The notes below the pieces were generated by a model that made no database searches, was not told where the DNA came from, and saw only the letters and a list, made by a program, of their open reading frames with translations. 57,405 nucleotides of DNA from Clostridia bacterium (GTDB lineage Bacteria > Bacillota > Clostridia > Oscillospirales > CAG-272), in assembly GCA_017532425.1 (NCBI GenBank), contig JAFXJH010000081.1, positions 1 to 57,405 of the forward strand, given 5' to 3'. Position 1 is the stretch's first letter. Each line of letters opens with the position of its first letter. The translations under genes and the position numbers were made by a program. Shown here in pieces: positions 16,977 through 24,749 of the stretch.

Positions 16977-18137
16977 ATGGAGCTTACATACGTTGCAACA
17001 TGCCTTTTCGGACTTGAAAAATTTTTAGGAGAAGAAATCGACGCCCTCGGATATAGGCGCATATCCACTATTGACGGCCGCGTGACCTTTACGGGAGATA
17101 TCTCTGCCGTAGCGCGCTGTAACATCGGTATGCGCTTTGCCGAGAGGCTTTATATAAAGCTCGGAGAATTCGGAGCGGACACATTCGACTCGCTTTTCGA
17201 AGGCACAAAAGCACTCCCCTGGGAGGATTATATCGGTGCGGGAGACGCATTTCCCGTTTCGGGACATTCGGTAAAAAGCAAGCTTTTCAGTATTCCCGAC
17301 TGTCAGTCTATCGTGAAAAAGGCTATCGTCGAACGCCTTAAAACCAAATATCATCTTTCGTTTTTCCCCGAGGACAAGCTTCTTTACAAGGTTGAATTTT
17401 TCATTCTGAACGACCGCGCAAGTCTTATGATAGACACGTCGGGTGTTGCTCTTCACAAGAGAGGATATCGTCCCGCGTCAAACGTCGCACCGCTTCGCGA
17501 AACTCTTGCGGCAGCTCTTGTAAAGATCGCACGTCCGCGTGACGAGGTCCTCTTTTGGGATCCTATGTGCGGCTCGGGCACTATCGCCATCGAGGCGGCT
17601 CTTATGCAGACAAACTGTGCTCCCGGTGTAAACCGTCACTTCGATGCCGAGAAATTCCCGCAGATCGACTCAGCCGTATGGGAAAGAGCGCGCGAGGAGG
17701 CAAGAGACAATGTAATACGCAACTCACAGTTTGAGGTCTACGCCTCGGACATAGATATGAACTGCGTTGAGCTTACACGCGACAACATACGCCGCGCAGG
17801 TGTGGGCGGCACGGTCAAGGCATTTCAGCGCAATGCGCTCGAAATAAAAACGGGCGGCAGACGAGGAACTGTCGTATGCAATCCGCCTTACGGCGAGCGT
17901 CTTTTCTCAATGGAGCAGGCCGAGGAGCTTTACCGAAATATGGGACGGGCTTTTTCATCACTCGATAACTGGCAGATATACGTACTGACCTCTCACGAGG
18001 GCTTTGAAAGACTTTACGGCAGACGCGCGGACAAGGTCCGCAAGCTCTACAACGGTATGATAAAGTGTAACTTCTATCAGTTTTTCAAAAAGCAGGACGA
18101 TTTTACTCCCAAACATAAAGGAAATTACAAGAAATGA
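16977..18137 (+). CDS. THUMP-domain class I RNA (guanine-N2) methyltransferase
   Basis: Protein of 386 residues starting MELTYVATCLFGLEKFL at 16977, after an A/G-rich ribosome site (AAAGAAAAG); an ATG 42 bases upstream would add a Lys-rich tail unusual for the family. Residues 1 to about 155 form the ferredoxin-like plus THUMP RNA-binding part. The rest is a Rossmann methyltransferase with the SAM-binding DPMCGSGTIAIEAAL and the catalytic NPPYGERL. This is the YpsC/RlmL-N family, which makes m2G in 23S rRNA. Its stop overlaps the start of the next methyltransferase (ATGA), so the two are coupled. Confidence 0.88.
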   Translation: MELTYVATCLFGLEKFLGEEIDALGYRRISTIDGRVTFTGDISAVARCNIGMRFAERLYIKLGEFGADTFDSLFEGTKALPWEDYIGAGDAFPVSGHSVKSKLFSIPDCQSIVKKAIVERLKTKYHLSFFPEDKLLYKVEFFILNDRASLMIDTSGVALHKRGYRPASNVAPLRETLAAALVKIARPRDEVLFWDPMCGSGTIAIEAALMQTNCAPGVNRHFDAEKFPQIDSAVWERAREEARDNVIRNSQFEVYASDIDMNCVELTRDNIRRAGVGGTVKAFQRNALEIKTGGRRGTVVCNPPYGERLFSMEQAEELYRNMGRAFSSLDNWQIYVLTSHEGFERLYGRRADKVRKLYNGMIKCNFYQFFKKQDDFTPKHKGNYKK

Positions 18138-19468
18138 AGAAAAACGAGCTTTATACAGTAGAAATAAGCGATATGAACAATCTCGGCGCGGGCATATGCA
18201 AGATAGACGGCAAGGTCGTTTTTGTGCGCGGCGGAGTCACGGGGGACAAGCTTGAGATCGGTATAATCAAGAATCTTTCAGACTACGCGGTTGCCCGTGT
18301 GAACAAAATAATCGAGCCCTCGCCCATCCGAGTTGAAAACACCTGCCCTTCCTTCAAGCGTTGCGGCGGATGCGCTTTTCGCCACGTAAATTATGAAAAC
18401 GAGAAGATTTTCAAGAAAAATTACATCGAAAACGCATTCAAAAAGGTCGGACTTTCAGTAAATATCGAGGACGTGCTTTCGACAGGATGCCCCGACAGAT
18501 ACCGCAACAAGGTGCAGTACCCCGTCGGAAAGGACTGGAAGATCGGATTTTTTGCCGAGCACAGCCACGACATAGTTGAGGTCTCCGACTGTCTCGTTCA
18601 GGACGACAGCTTTAAGGAGATCATCGACGAGATAGTGCGCTTCGGCAAGGAGAAAAAGATCCCGCCTTACGATTTTGAAAGCGGAAAAGGACTTGTCCGC
18701 CACATTTATCTGCGAAAAGGCCGCGGAAGCGGTGACATTATGGTCTGCCTTGTCATTAACGGCAAAACTATGCGCGAGGCTCCCGAGCTTGCAAGGATCC
18801 TCGTTTCGCGCTTCCCTGCCATAAAATCGGTCATACTCAACATTAACGAAAAGCGCACGAATGTCATTCTCGGCGACAAAAATATAACAGTTTACGGAAG
18901 CGACACGATCGAGGATATTTTCTGCGGACTTAGGGTAAAGATCTCGCCGAAATCATTCTATCAGGTGAACCGAGAATGTGCCGAGCTTATCTGTCAGAAA
19001 GCCGCAGAGCTTGCCGATCTGAAGCCGAGCGAAAAGCTTGTCGACCTTTTCTGCGGAATAGGTACAATCGGACTTTCGATGATAAAAAACTATCCCGATT
19101 CGAGCCTTATCGGTGTCGAAATAATTCCCGACGCCGTTGAGAATGCCAAGGAAAACGCTTCTCTGAACGAGATGAAAAACACGAAATTCATTTGCGGTGA
19201 CGCAAACTCTCCGGAAATATCCGAAGCCGACGTTATCGTGGTCGACCCGCCTCGCAAGGGATGTGCAAGCGAGCTTATAAAGCGAATTTCCGAGATCTCG
19301 CCGTCGAGAGTTATCTACGTTTCGTGCAATCCCGACACTCTTGCGCGCGACTGCAAGCTTTTTGATGCCGAGGGATACAAGGTTACAAGGGCTTTTGCGG
19401 CTGATATGTTTTCTCGCACGGGGCACGTCGAGAGCGTCGTTTGTCTCAAACGACAGTTTCAACAATGA
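18134..19468 (+). CDS. rlmD: 23S rRNA (uracil-C5)-methyltransferase, RlmD/RlmCD type
   Basis: Protein of 444 residues. An N-terminal TRAM domain (about 1-60) is followed by the iron-sulfur cysteines Cys71, Cys77 and Cys80 (CPSFKRCGGC) with the fourth at Cys153. The SAM fold has the motif DLFCGIGTIGLSM, the catalytic base region VVDPPRKGC and the nucleophilic Cys in IYVSCNPDTLARD. These enzymes form m5U in 23S rRNA (position 1939, or 747 and 1939 in Gram-positives) or, less often, in tRNA. Which site is modified cannot be told here. Start codon overlaps the previous stop; the stop codon itself lies within the first unit of the repeat array. Confidence 0.88.
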   Translation: MKKNELYTVEISDMNNLGAGICKIDGKVVFVRGGVTGDKLEIGIIKNLSDYAVARVNKIIEPSPIRVENTCPSFKRCGGCAFRHVNYENEKIFKKNYIENAFKKVGLSVNIEDVLSTGCPDRYRNKVQYPVGKDWKIGFFAEHSHDIVEVSDCLVQDDSFKEIIDEIVRFGKEKKIPPYDFESGKGLVRHIYLRKGRGSGDIMVCLVINGKTMREAPELARILVSRFPAIKSVILNINEKRTNVILGDKNITVYGSDTIEDIFCGLRVKISPKSFYQVNRECAELICQKAAELADLKPSEKLVDLFCGIGTIGLSMIKNYPDSSLIGVEIIPDAVENAKENASLNEMKNTKFICGDANSPEISEADVIVVDPPRKGCASELIKRISEISPSRVIYVSCNPDTLARDCKLFDAEGYKVTRAFAADMFSRTGHVESVVCLKRQFQQ

Positions 19469-19610
19469 ATTGCAGCCTTGCGGTTGCGTGAATTGAGCAC
19501 AAGTGCTCATGAATTGCGCTGCGGCGCATTAGAGTTGCAATTCAATTCATGGAGCGAAGCGAGAAATCATGAAACAGAGTTTCAATTCATGACACATAGC
19601 GTCAAATCAT
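19465..19610. repeat. Hairpin array with ATGAATT / AATTCAT separators
   Basis: Six short hairpins lie in series: GCAGCC/GGTTGC (19472-19487), GAGCAC/GTGCTC (19495-19508), GCGC/GCGC (19516-19527), a weak GGAGCGAAGCGAG unit (19551-19563), GAAAC/GTTTC (19571-19583) and GACAC/GCGTC (19591-19603). They are separated by a 7-mer that reads ATGAATT or GTGAATT in the left half and AATTCAT or AAATCAT in the right half, so the separators of the two halves are themselves complementary. The array starts on the stop codon of rlmD. Confidence 0.75.
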
Positions 19611-19693
19611 TCAAAAACAAGGGCTTACGATGAAAGAAAACCTTTTAGTAAATGTAAAGATTTAATATTAAGAATAAGAGAAGAAAAACACAA

Positions 19694-21373
19694 ATGATTT
19701 TACACATCAATGATTTTTTAAAAAACAAAAACAACTGCTCCGCTGCTTTTGTTGAAGCGATTTTATCAATGTCGGACGGCGATACTCTTTTGCTTGATGA
19801 CAAGGAATATCACTTCTATCCGGAAGGAACGTATGAAAAAGAGTATTACATATCCAATAACGATGGCGGCATGAAGCCGATTGCTCTTCCTATAATGAAT
19901 AAAAAGGGGATAACCATCGAAGGTGTCGGCTCTGAACTGATATTTCACGGCAATATGATGCCAATCGTTGTAGACAACTCCGAAAACATTACCTTGAAGG
20001 GATTTTCAATAGATTATTCAACACCCTTTTACGCGCAAGCAAAAATACTCTCCGCGGATACAAGCGGTATCCTTATAGAATTCGATGGAAAAGAGTTTAA
20101 CTGCAAAGTTAGTGACGGAAAATTCTGCTTTTACAGCGAGTCGGAAAACTGGGAGTTCAATCCCGAAAAGGCGCTTTCACTTGAGTTTGATAAAAACGGA
20201 CATCCCTCTGCCTATTCTCCTCCCTACTACGCTTATATGGGAGCGCCCAAAGATCACGGCTTCCTTTCCTGGCTTTACAAGGATATCACTCTCGAGGAGC
20301 GCGGTAAAAATCTCATCTTTATGCACGGAAGCATCGGAGAGCGCCACACGGTTGGAAATCATTTGGTAATGACTTACGCCGGCAGAAAATATCCCGGAAT
20401 ATTAATCACGGATTCAAAAGACGTCGCTCTTGAAGATATTAATCTTTATTACACTGCCGCTATGGGAATTGTTGCACAAAAAACCGAAAACGTCGCTTTG
20501 AAGCACATAACAGCAGAACCGAGAAAGGACAGCGGAAGGCTTCTTTCAACAAATGCGGATGCTACTCATTTTATTAATTGCAGAGGTCGTATTTCCGTTA
20601 CTGACTGCAAATTCGTTCAAATGATGGATGACGCATCAAATGTTCACGGAATATATCACCTTTACAAAGAAAAGCTTTCGGACGGAAGTATCAGGTTAGG
20701 ATTCGGTCATCCTCAGCACAAAGGAATGCAAACATACCGAATCGGAGACAGTGTTGCCGTTATAAATAGTGAGACAAATGAAACGAAAGCTGTCGGCAAG
20801 GTGGTCAAAGCATTTCTTGTCTCACCGGATGAGATAATACTTAAACTCGATTGCGATGTTCCAACGCCATCGTCAAACTGGGTAACCGAAAACCTTTCAA
20901 CAGCTCCCGATGTGTACTTTTCGAATTGCGAATCAGGCTACAACCGCCCGAGAGGTTTTTTGATAAGCACAGCCGGCAAAGCCGTTGTTGAAAATTGTAA
21001 ATTTTACAATATGAACTCCGCTATTCAGATCTCAGGCGAAATGAAAGATTGGTATGAATCCGGATGTGTCAAGGATGTATGCATCCGCGGTTGTGATTTT
21101 AATAATAGCGCATACGCAGGCGGCGTAGCTATTGTCTGCCGTCCCTCACTTCGTTGTACAGATACCATTTTTAACAAAAGAATCGTCATTGAAAACAACT
21201 TATTTACTCAAGCGAACAGGCGAATTTGCAGCATCGAAAGTTGTGAAGAAGTTATTTTCACGAATAATACGTTCCGCTCTGATCCTACTCTTTCACATTA
21301 TCAGATGCACGGAGACGATGGAACGAGCTTCAGAAATTGTTTAAAGGTAATTAAAGAAAATCTCCTAACATAA
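19694..21373 (+). CDS. GH110-type alpha-galactosidase (parallel beta-helix)
   Basis: Protein of 559 residues without a signal peptide, hence cytoplasmic. It shows right-handed beta-helix repeats ('x-I-x-N-x-x-F' turns such as ITLKGFSIDY, VALEDINLYY, VVENCKFYNM, IVIENNLF). The region NADATHFINCRG (Asp289) and MMDDASNVHGIY (Asp312, Asp313) matches the GH110 active site, where three Asp residues at this same spacing act in hydrolysis. GH110 enzymes are inverting exo-alpha-galactosidases that remove alpha-1,3-linked galactose, for example from blood-group-B-like or linear Gal-alpha-1,3-Gal glycans. It stands alone between two hairpin arrays, suggesting a mobile or separately acquired cassette. 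Confidence 0.82.
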   Translation: MILHINDFLKNKNNCSAAFVEAILSMSDGDTLLLDDKEYHFYPEGTYEKEYYISNNDGGMKPIALPIMNKKGITIEGVGSELIFHGNMMPIVVDNSENITLKGFSIDYSTPFYAQAKILSADTSGILIEFDGKEFNCKVSDGKFCFYSESENWEFNPEKALSLEFDKNGHPSAYSPPYYAYMGAPKDHGFLSWLYKDITLEERGKNLIFMHGSIGERHTVGNHLVMTYAGRKYPGILITDSKDVALEDINLYYTAAMGIVAQKTENVALKHITAEPRKDSGRLLSTNADATHFINCRGRISVTDCKFVQMMDDASNVHGIYHLYKEKLSDGSIRLGFGHPQHKGMQTYRIGDSVAVINSETNETKAVGKVVKAFLVSPDEIILKLDCDVPTPSSNWVTENLSTAPDVYFSNCESGYNRPRGFLISTAGKAVVENCKFYNMNSAIQISGEMKDWYESGCVKDVCIRGCDFNNSAYAGGVAIVCRPSLRCTDTIFNKRIVIENNLFTQANRRICSIESCEEVIFTNNTFRSDPTLSHYQMHGDDGTSFRNCLKVIKENLLT

Positions 21374-21407
21374 TACTTGAATAGACCTTTTGGAGTCTCC
21401 GCCCACG

Positions 21408-21493
21408 TCGATATGCGCCGCTGACGCGTCGCTCGATATGTCTGCGACTCGATATGGCGCTACGCGCTCGATATGCGTTGCCCAAGGGCAACG
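21408..21493. repeat. Hairpin array with exact TCGATATG separators
   Basis: TCGATATG occurs exactly four times (21408, 21433, 21449, 21468). The segments behind them vary: CGCCGCTGACGCGTCGC, TCTGCGAC, the hairpin GCGC-TAC-GCGC and the hairpin CGTTGCCC-AA-GGGCAACG. The layout (constant short separator, variable short palindrome) mirrors the array at 19465 with a different separator. It lies in the 198-base spacer between the GH110 gene and a small membrane-protein gene. Unit lengths (16-25 bases) are too short and too variable for CRISPR. Confidence 0.75.
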
Positions 21494-21571
21494 CGAGAGA
21501 AGAAACAAGGGTGCGGCACCATCAAAACTCGCTATCGCAGGCAACACATCGACGAAGCAAAGGAGAAAACT

Positions 21572-22120
21572 ATGAAAGAATACAAAAGCGCATACTGTAT
21601 ATCATTCCTGTGCTGCTATATAGAATTATTTTTAATATGCTTTCCATGTGCCTTATTGGGCGATTTTATACTATTTTTTCTTAACAAAGCAGTTTTGGGA
21701 AAAGTGTTTTTTAGCTTTATCGCTGTTAGCTTGTTATTAATTGTATGTATACTTATTTTTACAGCACTAATAAATCTTATTATAAATTTTTTCAAAAAAT
21801 CTTCGGTTTTTGTGAATGAAAAATTCGTAACATATTTGAATATATCTCTTGATTTAGATAAAATCAAATATATAACTTTATATCTTCCGGAAATGATATC
21901 AAGAAACAACATCTCTCCGCAAGAATTGTCACTTTACATAAACGATAAAGAACATATAGTAATAAAGCGTCCTTCCATACTACTGATTGCTTACCTGAAA
22001 AAAAGATGCCTAAACGCCAAGTTTGAAATAAACTTGTCAAAATCAAGGCTAATAACAGATCTAATTGTTGGTTTATGTGTCGCCATAATTTTTTCTGTTA
22101 CAACTCTGTTCAAGCTTTGA
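21572..22120 (+). CDS. Hypothetical membrane protein
   Basis: Protein of 182 residues starting at the ATG after AAAGGAG. Two close N-terminal membrane segments (about 10-33 and 44-70), a Lys-rich cytosolic middle (about 75-155) and one C-terminal helix (LIVGLCVAIIFSVTTLF). The composition is clearly richer in A+T (Ile, Lys, Phe, Asn) than neighbouring genes, which suggests recent acquisition. The topology with a soluble domain between helices recalls YcxB-like proteins, but no motif is decisive. Function unknown. Confidence 0.55.
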   Translation: MKEYKSAYCISFLCCYIELFLICFPCALLGDFILFFLNKAVLGKVFFSFIAVSLLLIVCILIFTALINLIINFFKKSSVFVNEKFVTYLNISLDLDKIKYITLYLPEMISRNNISPQELSLYINDKEHIVIKRPSILLIAYLKKRCLNAKFEINLSKSRLITDLIVGLCVAIIFSVTTLFKL

Positions 22121-22225
22121 TTGACTAATACTTACTACGGACCGTCGAGGATGCCGTCCATATCATCAGCACACTAAAAAACAAACCACATTTTATCATC
22201 ACTGTACAAAACATCAAGGAGAAGA

Positions 22226-22624
22226 ATGATGAAAGCAAAAGCACCTATAAAAGAATACGTTTTCGACATATTCTACACGATAATCGCGGGAATCATAGTC
22301 GGCACGGCATATCACTTTTTCCAAAACAGCAACGGATTTGCTCCGGGCGGCGTGGGCGGACTTGCTACGATAACGCACTATTTGCTTGCGGACAAGATAA
22401 GCTGGTCGATACTGATGATAGCCTTTAATTTGCCGATATTTATTCTTGTCAGCGCTATGATCAACAAAAAGCTCGGTCTTATGCTGAGTGTATATATGCT
22501 TGTCTGCATAATAAACAAGCGTCAGATCGGAGAAATGATGAAAATAATCAAGAGCTATCCCGACACCTTTGCAAGCTTTGAAAAGGTAAACGAGGTGTTC
22601 GGTAACTTTCAAAGGAAGGTTTGA
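22226..22624 (+). pseudogene. YitT-family membrane protein with large internal deletion
   Basis: A 132-residue frame with a good ribosome site (AAGGAGAAG). Residues 1 to about 90 match the start of YitT/DUF161 proteins (an N-terminal helix, then NGFAPGGVGGLATITHYLL and two further membrane segments). After KKLGLMLSVYM the sequence jumps to what looks like the extreme C-terminus of the family, a DUF2179 tail (VCIINKRQIGEMMKIIKSYP, VNEVFGNF). Intact members are about 280-300 residues with five or six helices, so roughly 150 residues appear missing, in frame, near base 22,490-22,510. A short membrane product may still be made, but normal function is unlikely. Confidence 0.65.
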
Positions 22625-22653
22625 TAATTTTTTTATAACGAAAGGAAAAAACT

Positions 22654-23358
22654 ATGCTTTTATATATAATCCGTCACGGTGACCCCGACTACAAAACAGA
22701 CTCGCTGACAGAACGCGGACTGCTTCAGGCAGAGGCTGTCGGCAAAAGAATGTACGACGCGAAAATAGACCGCATATTTTCCTCTCCTATGGGAAGAGCG
22801 CGCCAAACCGCAGAGCCTGCCTGCCGTCTTCTCGGACTTGAATATACAGTAGAAGATTGGACGCACGAGGTGCAGGACGAGCGTCTCACTCCCTATCCCG
22901 ACGGCAAAAGAAAATCAATTTCTGTTCTGCCCAACACGGTATTCAGAGAAAACGGCAACATTCTTCTTCCTTACGAGCGAACCTTTGAATGTACGGCAAT
23001 AAATGAGACCGATATGAGATCGGCACTCGCCTACATCGAAGAAAACGGCAAAAACTTTCTCGAAAGGCTCGGATACCGTGAAGAGAATGGTGTCTACAGA
23101 ATCTTACGCCCTAACGAAGAAAGAGTCGCACTTTTCTGCCACTCGGTTTTCGCAAGAGCGTGGCTGTCCGTCCTTCTTCACATACCTCTGCACATTATGT
23201 GGGCATCATTTGTTTACACGCACACAGGCGTTACAGTCCTTAATTTCAAGAACTACGACAGCGGATTTACCGCCCCTCGCTGTCTCTGCTATTCTGATAT
23301 GTCGCATCTCTATGCAGGCGGACTTGATATGATACACGACAGATCGGTGGAAATATAG
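22654..23358 (+). CDS. Histidine phosphatase family protein
   Basis: Protein of 234 residues. The catalytic RHG (Arg7-His8-Gly9) is followed by the family pattern LTERGLLQAEAVGKRM and FSSPMGRARQTAEPA. The second histidine lies in VALFCHSVFARAWL near residue 155. This is the phosphoglycerate-mutase-like branch 1, whose members are mostly phosphatases of small phosphorylated metabolites; the substrate is not readable. It follows the YitT remnant by 29 bases and precedes a DMT transporter by 16, so these are likely co-transcribed. Confidence 0.82.
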   Translation: MLLYIIRHGDPDYKTDSLTERGLLQAEAVGKRMYDAKIDRIFSSPMGRARQTAEPACRLLGLEYTVEDWTHEVQDERLTPYPDGKRKSISVLPNTVFRENGNILLPYERTFECTAINETDMRSALAYIEENGKNFLERLGYREENGVYRILRPNEERVALFCHSVFARAWLSVLLHIPLHIMWASFVYTHTGVTVLNFKNYDSGFTAPRCLCYSDMSHLYAGGLDMIHDRSVEI

Positions 23359-23374
23359 GTTAACGTAGCCAATT

Positions 23375-24256
23375 ATGAAAAAAAGAGCATTTATATACAT
23401 AATATTAGCCGGAATTTTTTGGGGCACGTCCGGAATTTTTGCAAATTACTTGACTCCCTACGGTTTTACCTCTGTACAGCTGACAGCAATACGCGCATTT
23501 GTGTCGTTTTTCTGTATGCTGATATACAGCCTTATTTTAAACAGAAAAATGTTTAGAGCAAAGCTAAAAAATCTCATTCTTTTCGCCGCCATCGGTGTGA
23601 GCATTTTCTTAACCGCATCATTCTATTTTTCCTCTATGCAGGCAACGTCGATCTCGACTGCAGTCATACTTATGTACACAGCACCGATATACGTTATGAT
23701 ATTTTCGGTACTGTTTCTCGGAGAAAAACTATCCCGCCTCAAGCTTATATCGGTCGTGCTTATGCTTATCGGATGCTGTCTTGTGTCGGGCGTGATAGGC
23801 GGTTTGAAATTTGACGCTTTCGGCATCATTATAGGTGCATTTTCGGGGCTTGCATACGGCGCATACAATATTCTTACAAAAATCTCAATGAAATGCGGAT
23901 GCGCGCCCGAATCGACCACCCTTTACAGTTTTTTCTTTATGGCACCCTTTGCCGCTATCGTATCAAAACCGATCGAGATAATTAATTTAACCGCGCAGAA
24001 GCCCGCTTTTCTTATTCCAATGTCTATCGGGATCGGAGTAGTTACCTGCGTTCTTCCCTATTTTCTCTACACGTATGCTATGAAATATCTGCCCGCGGGC
24101 ACGGCTTCCGCGCTTGGAATCGTCGAACCTATGGCGGCTACCCTTTTCAGTATAATCATATTCCGAGAGGCTCTTGATATATTTTCCTTCTTGGGAATAG
24201 CACTGATACTCGTTTCGGTATTTATGCTAAGCAAAGCGGACGATTCCGAAAAATAA
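23375..24256 (+). CDS. EamA/DMT-family transporter
   Basis: Protein of 293 residues with ten hydrophobic segments in two five-helix repeats, each an EamA domain. The N-terminal IILAGIFWGTSGIFANYLTP and the C-terminal half's AMKYLPAGTASALGIVEPMAATLF are typical of the drug/metabolite transporter superfamily (RhaT/YdcZ-like exporters of amino acids or other metabolites). Length is normal. It starts 16 bases after the phosphatase stop; no substrate can be assigned. Confidence 0.85.
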   Translation: MKKRAFIYIILAGIFWGTSGIFANYLTPYGFTSVQLTAIRAFVSFFCMLIYSLILNRKMFRAKLKNLILFAAIGVSIFLTASFYFSSMQATSISTAVILMYTAPIYVMIFSVLFLGEKLSRLKLISVVLMLIGCCLVSGVIGGLKFDAFGIIIGAFSGLAYGAYNILTKISMKCGCAPESTTLYSFFFMAPFAAIVSKPIEIINLTAQKPAFLIPMSIGIGVVTCVLPYFLYTYAMKYLPAGTASALGIVEPMAATLFSIIIFREALDIFSFLGIALILVSVFMLSKADDSEK

Positions 24257-24308
24257 AACAAATCTTTGATACCTCTGCGATACGACAGATCACAGGAAAG
24301 GACATACT

Positions 24309-24725
24309 ATGGAAATATCCTGCGGTACAATTTTACACACAAGGATAAACGGAGTTATTCACTACGTGCTTATCAGAGCCGACAACGGCTACTGCTCATT
24401 TCCCAAGGGACATATGGAAAAGGGAGAGAGCGAAAGAGAGACCGCCCTCCGCGAAACCTGGGAGGAAACATCTATCCGCGCACAAATTATCGACGGATTT
24501 CGCGACGAGGAGGAATATCTTCTCAAAAATAATATAAAAAAGAGGGTAATCTATTTCGTTGCAAGCTATTTCGGTCAGACACCTATGCACAATCCCGGGT
24601 TTGAAGAGAGGGAGCTTCTCCTTCTTCCTTACGAGGAAGCATACAAAGCGCTGACCTTCAAGAGTGCAAAGGACATTTTATACCACGCAAATGAATTTTT
24701 GAACTCAGCAAACAACATTACATAA
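24309..24725 (+). CDS. Nudix hydrolase, Ap4A-hydrolase-like
   Basis: Protein of 138 residues. A complete Nudix box begins at Gly34 (GHMEKGESERETALRETWEE and onward), with metal-binding Glu52 and Glu53. Preceding FPKGH and the short length are typical of the bis(5'-nucleosyl)-tetraphosphatase (MutT/Ap4A hydrolase) branch, which cleaves X-linked nucleoside diphosphates. Cytosolic. The ribosome site CAGGAAAGGA lies about 10 bases before the ATG. It is 24 bases upstream of the rhamnosidase-like gene, but the function is probably unrelated housekeeping. Confidence 0.85.
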   Translation: MEISCGTILHTRINGVIHYVLIRADNGYCSFPKGHMEKGESERETALRETWEETSIRAQIIDGFRDEEEYLLKNNIKKRVIYFVASYFGQTPMHNPGFEERELLLLPYEEAYKALTFKSAKDILYHANEFLNSANNIT

Positions 24726-24749
24726 AATATCTTTAGGGGGTATATCAAA

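Noticed and set aside
19465..21493. CRISPR array interpretation of the hairpin arrays
   Set aside because: Constant parts are only 7-8 bases, variable parts 8-18 bases and palindromic, and no cas gene is present.
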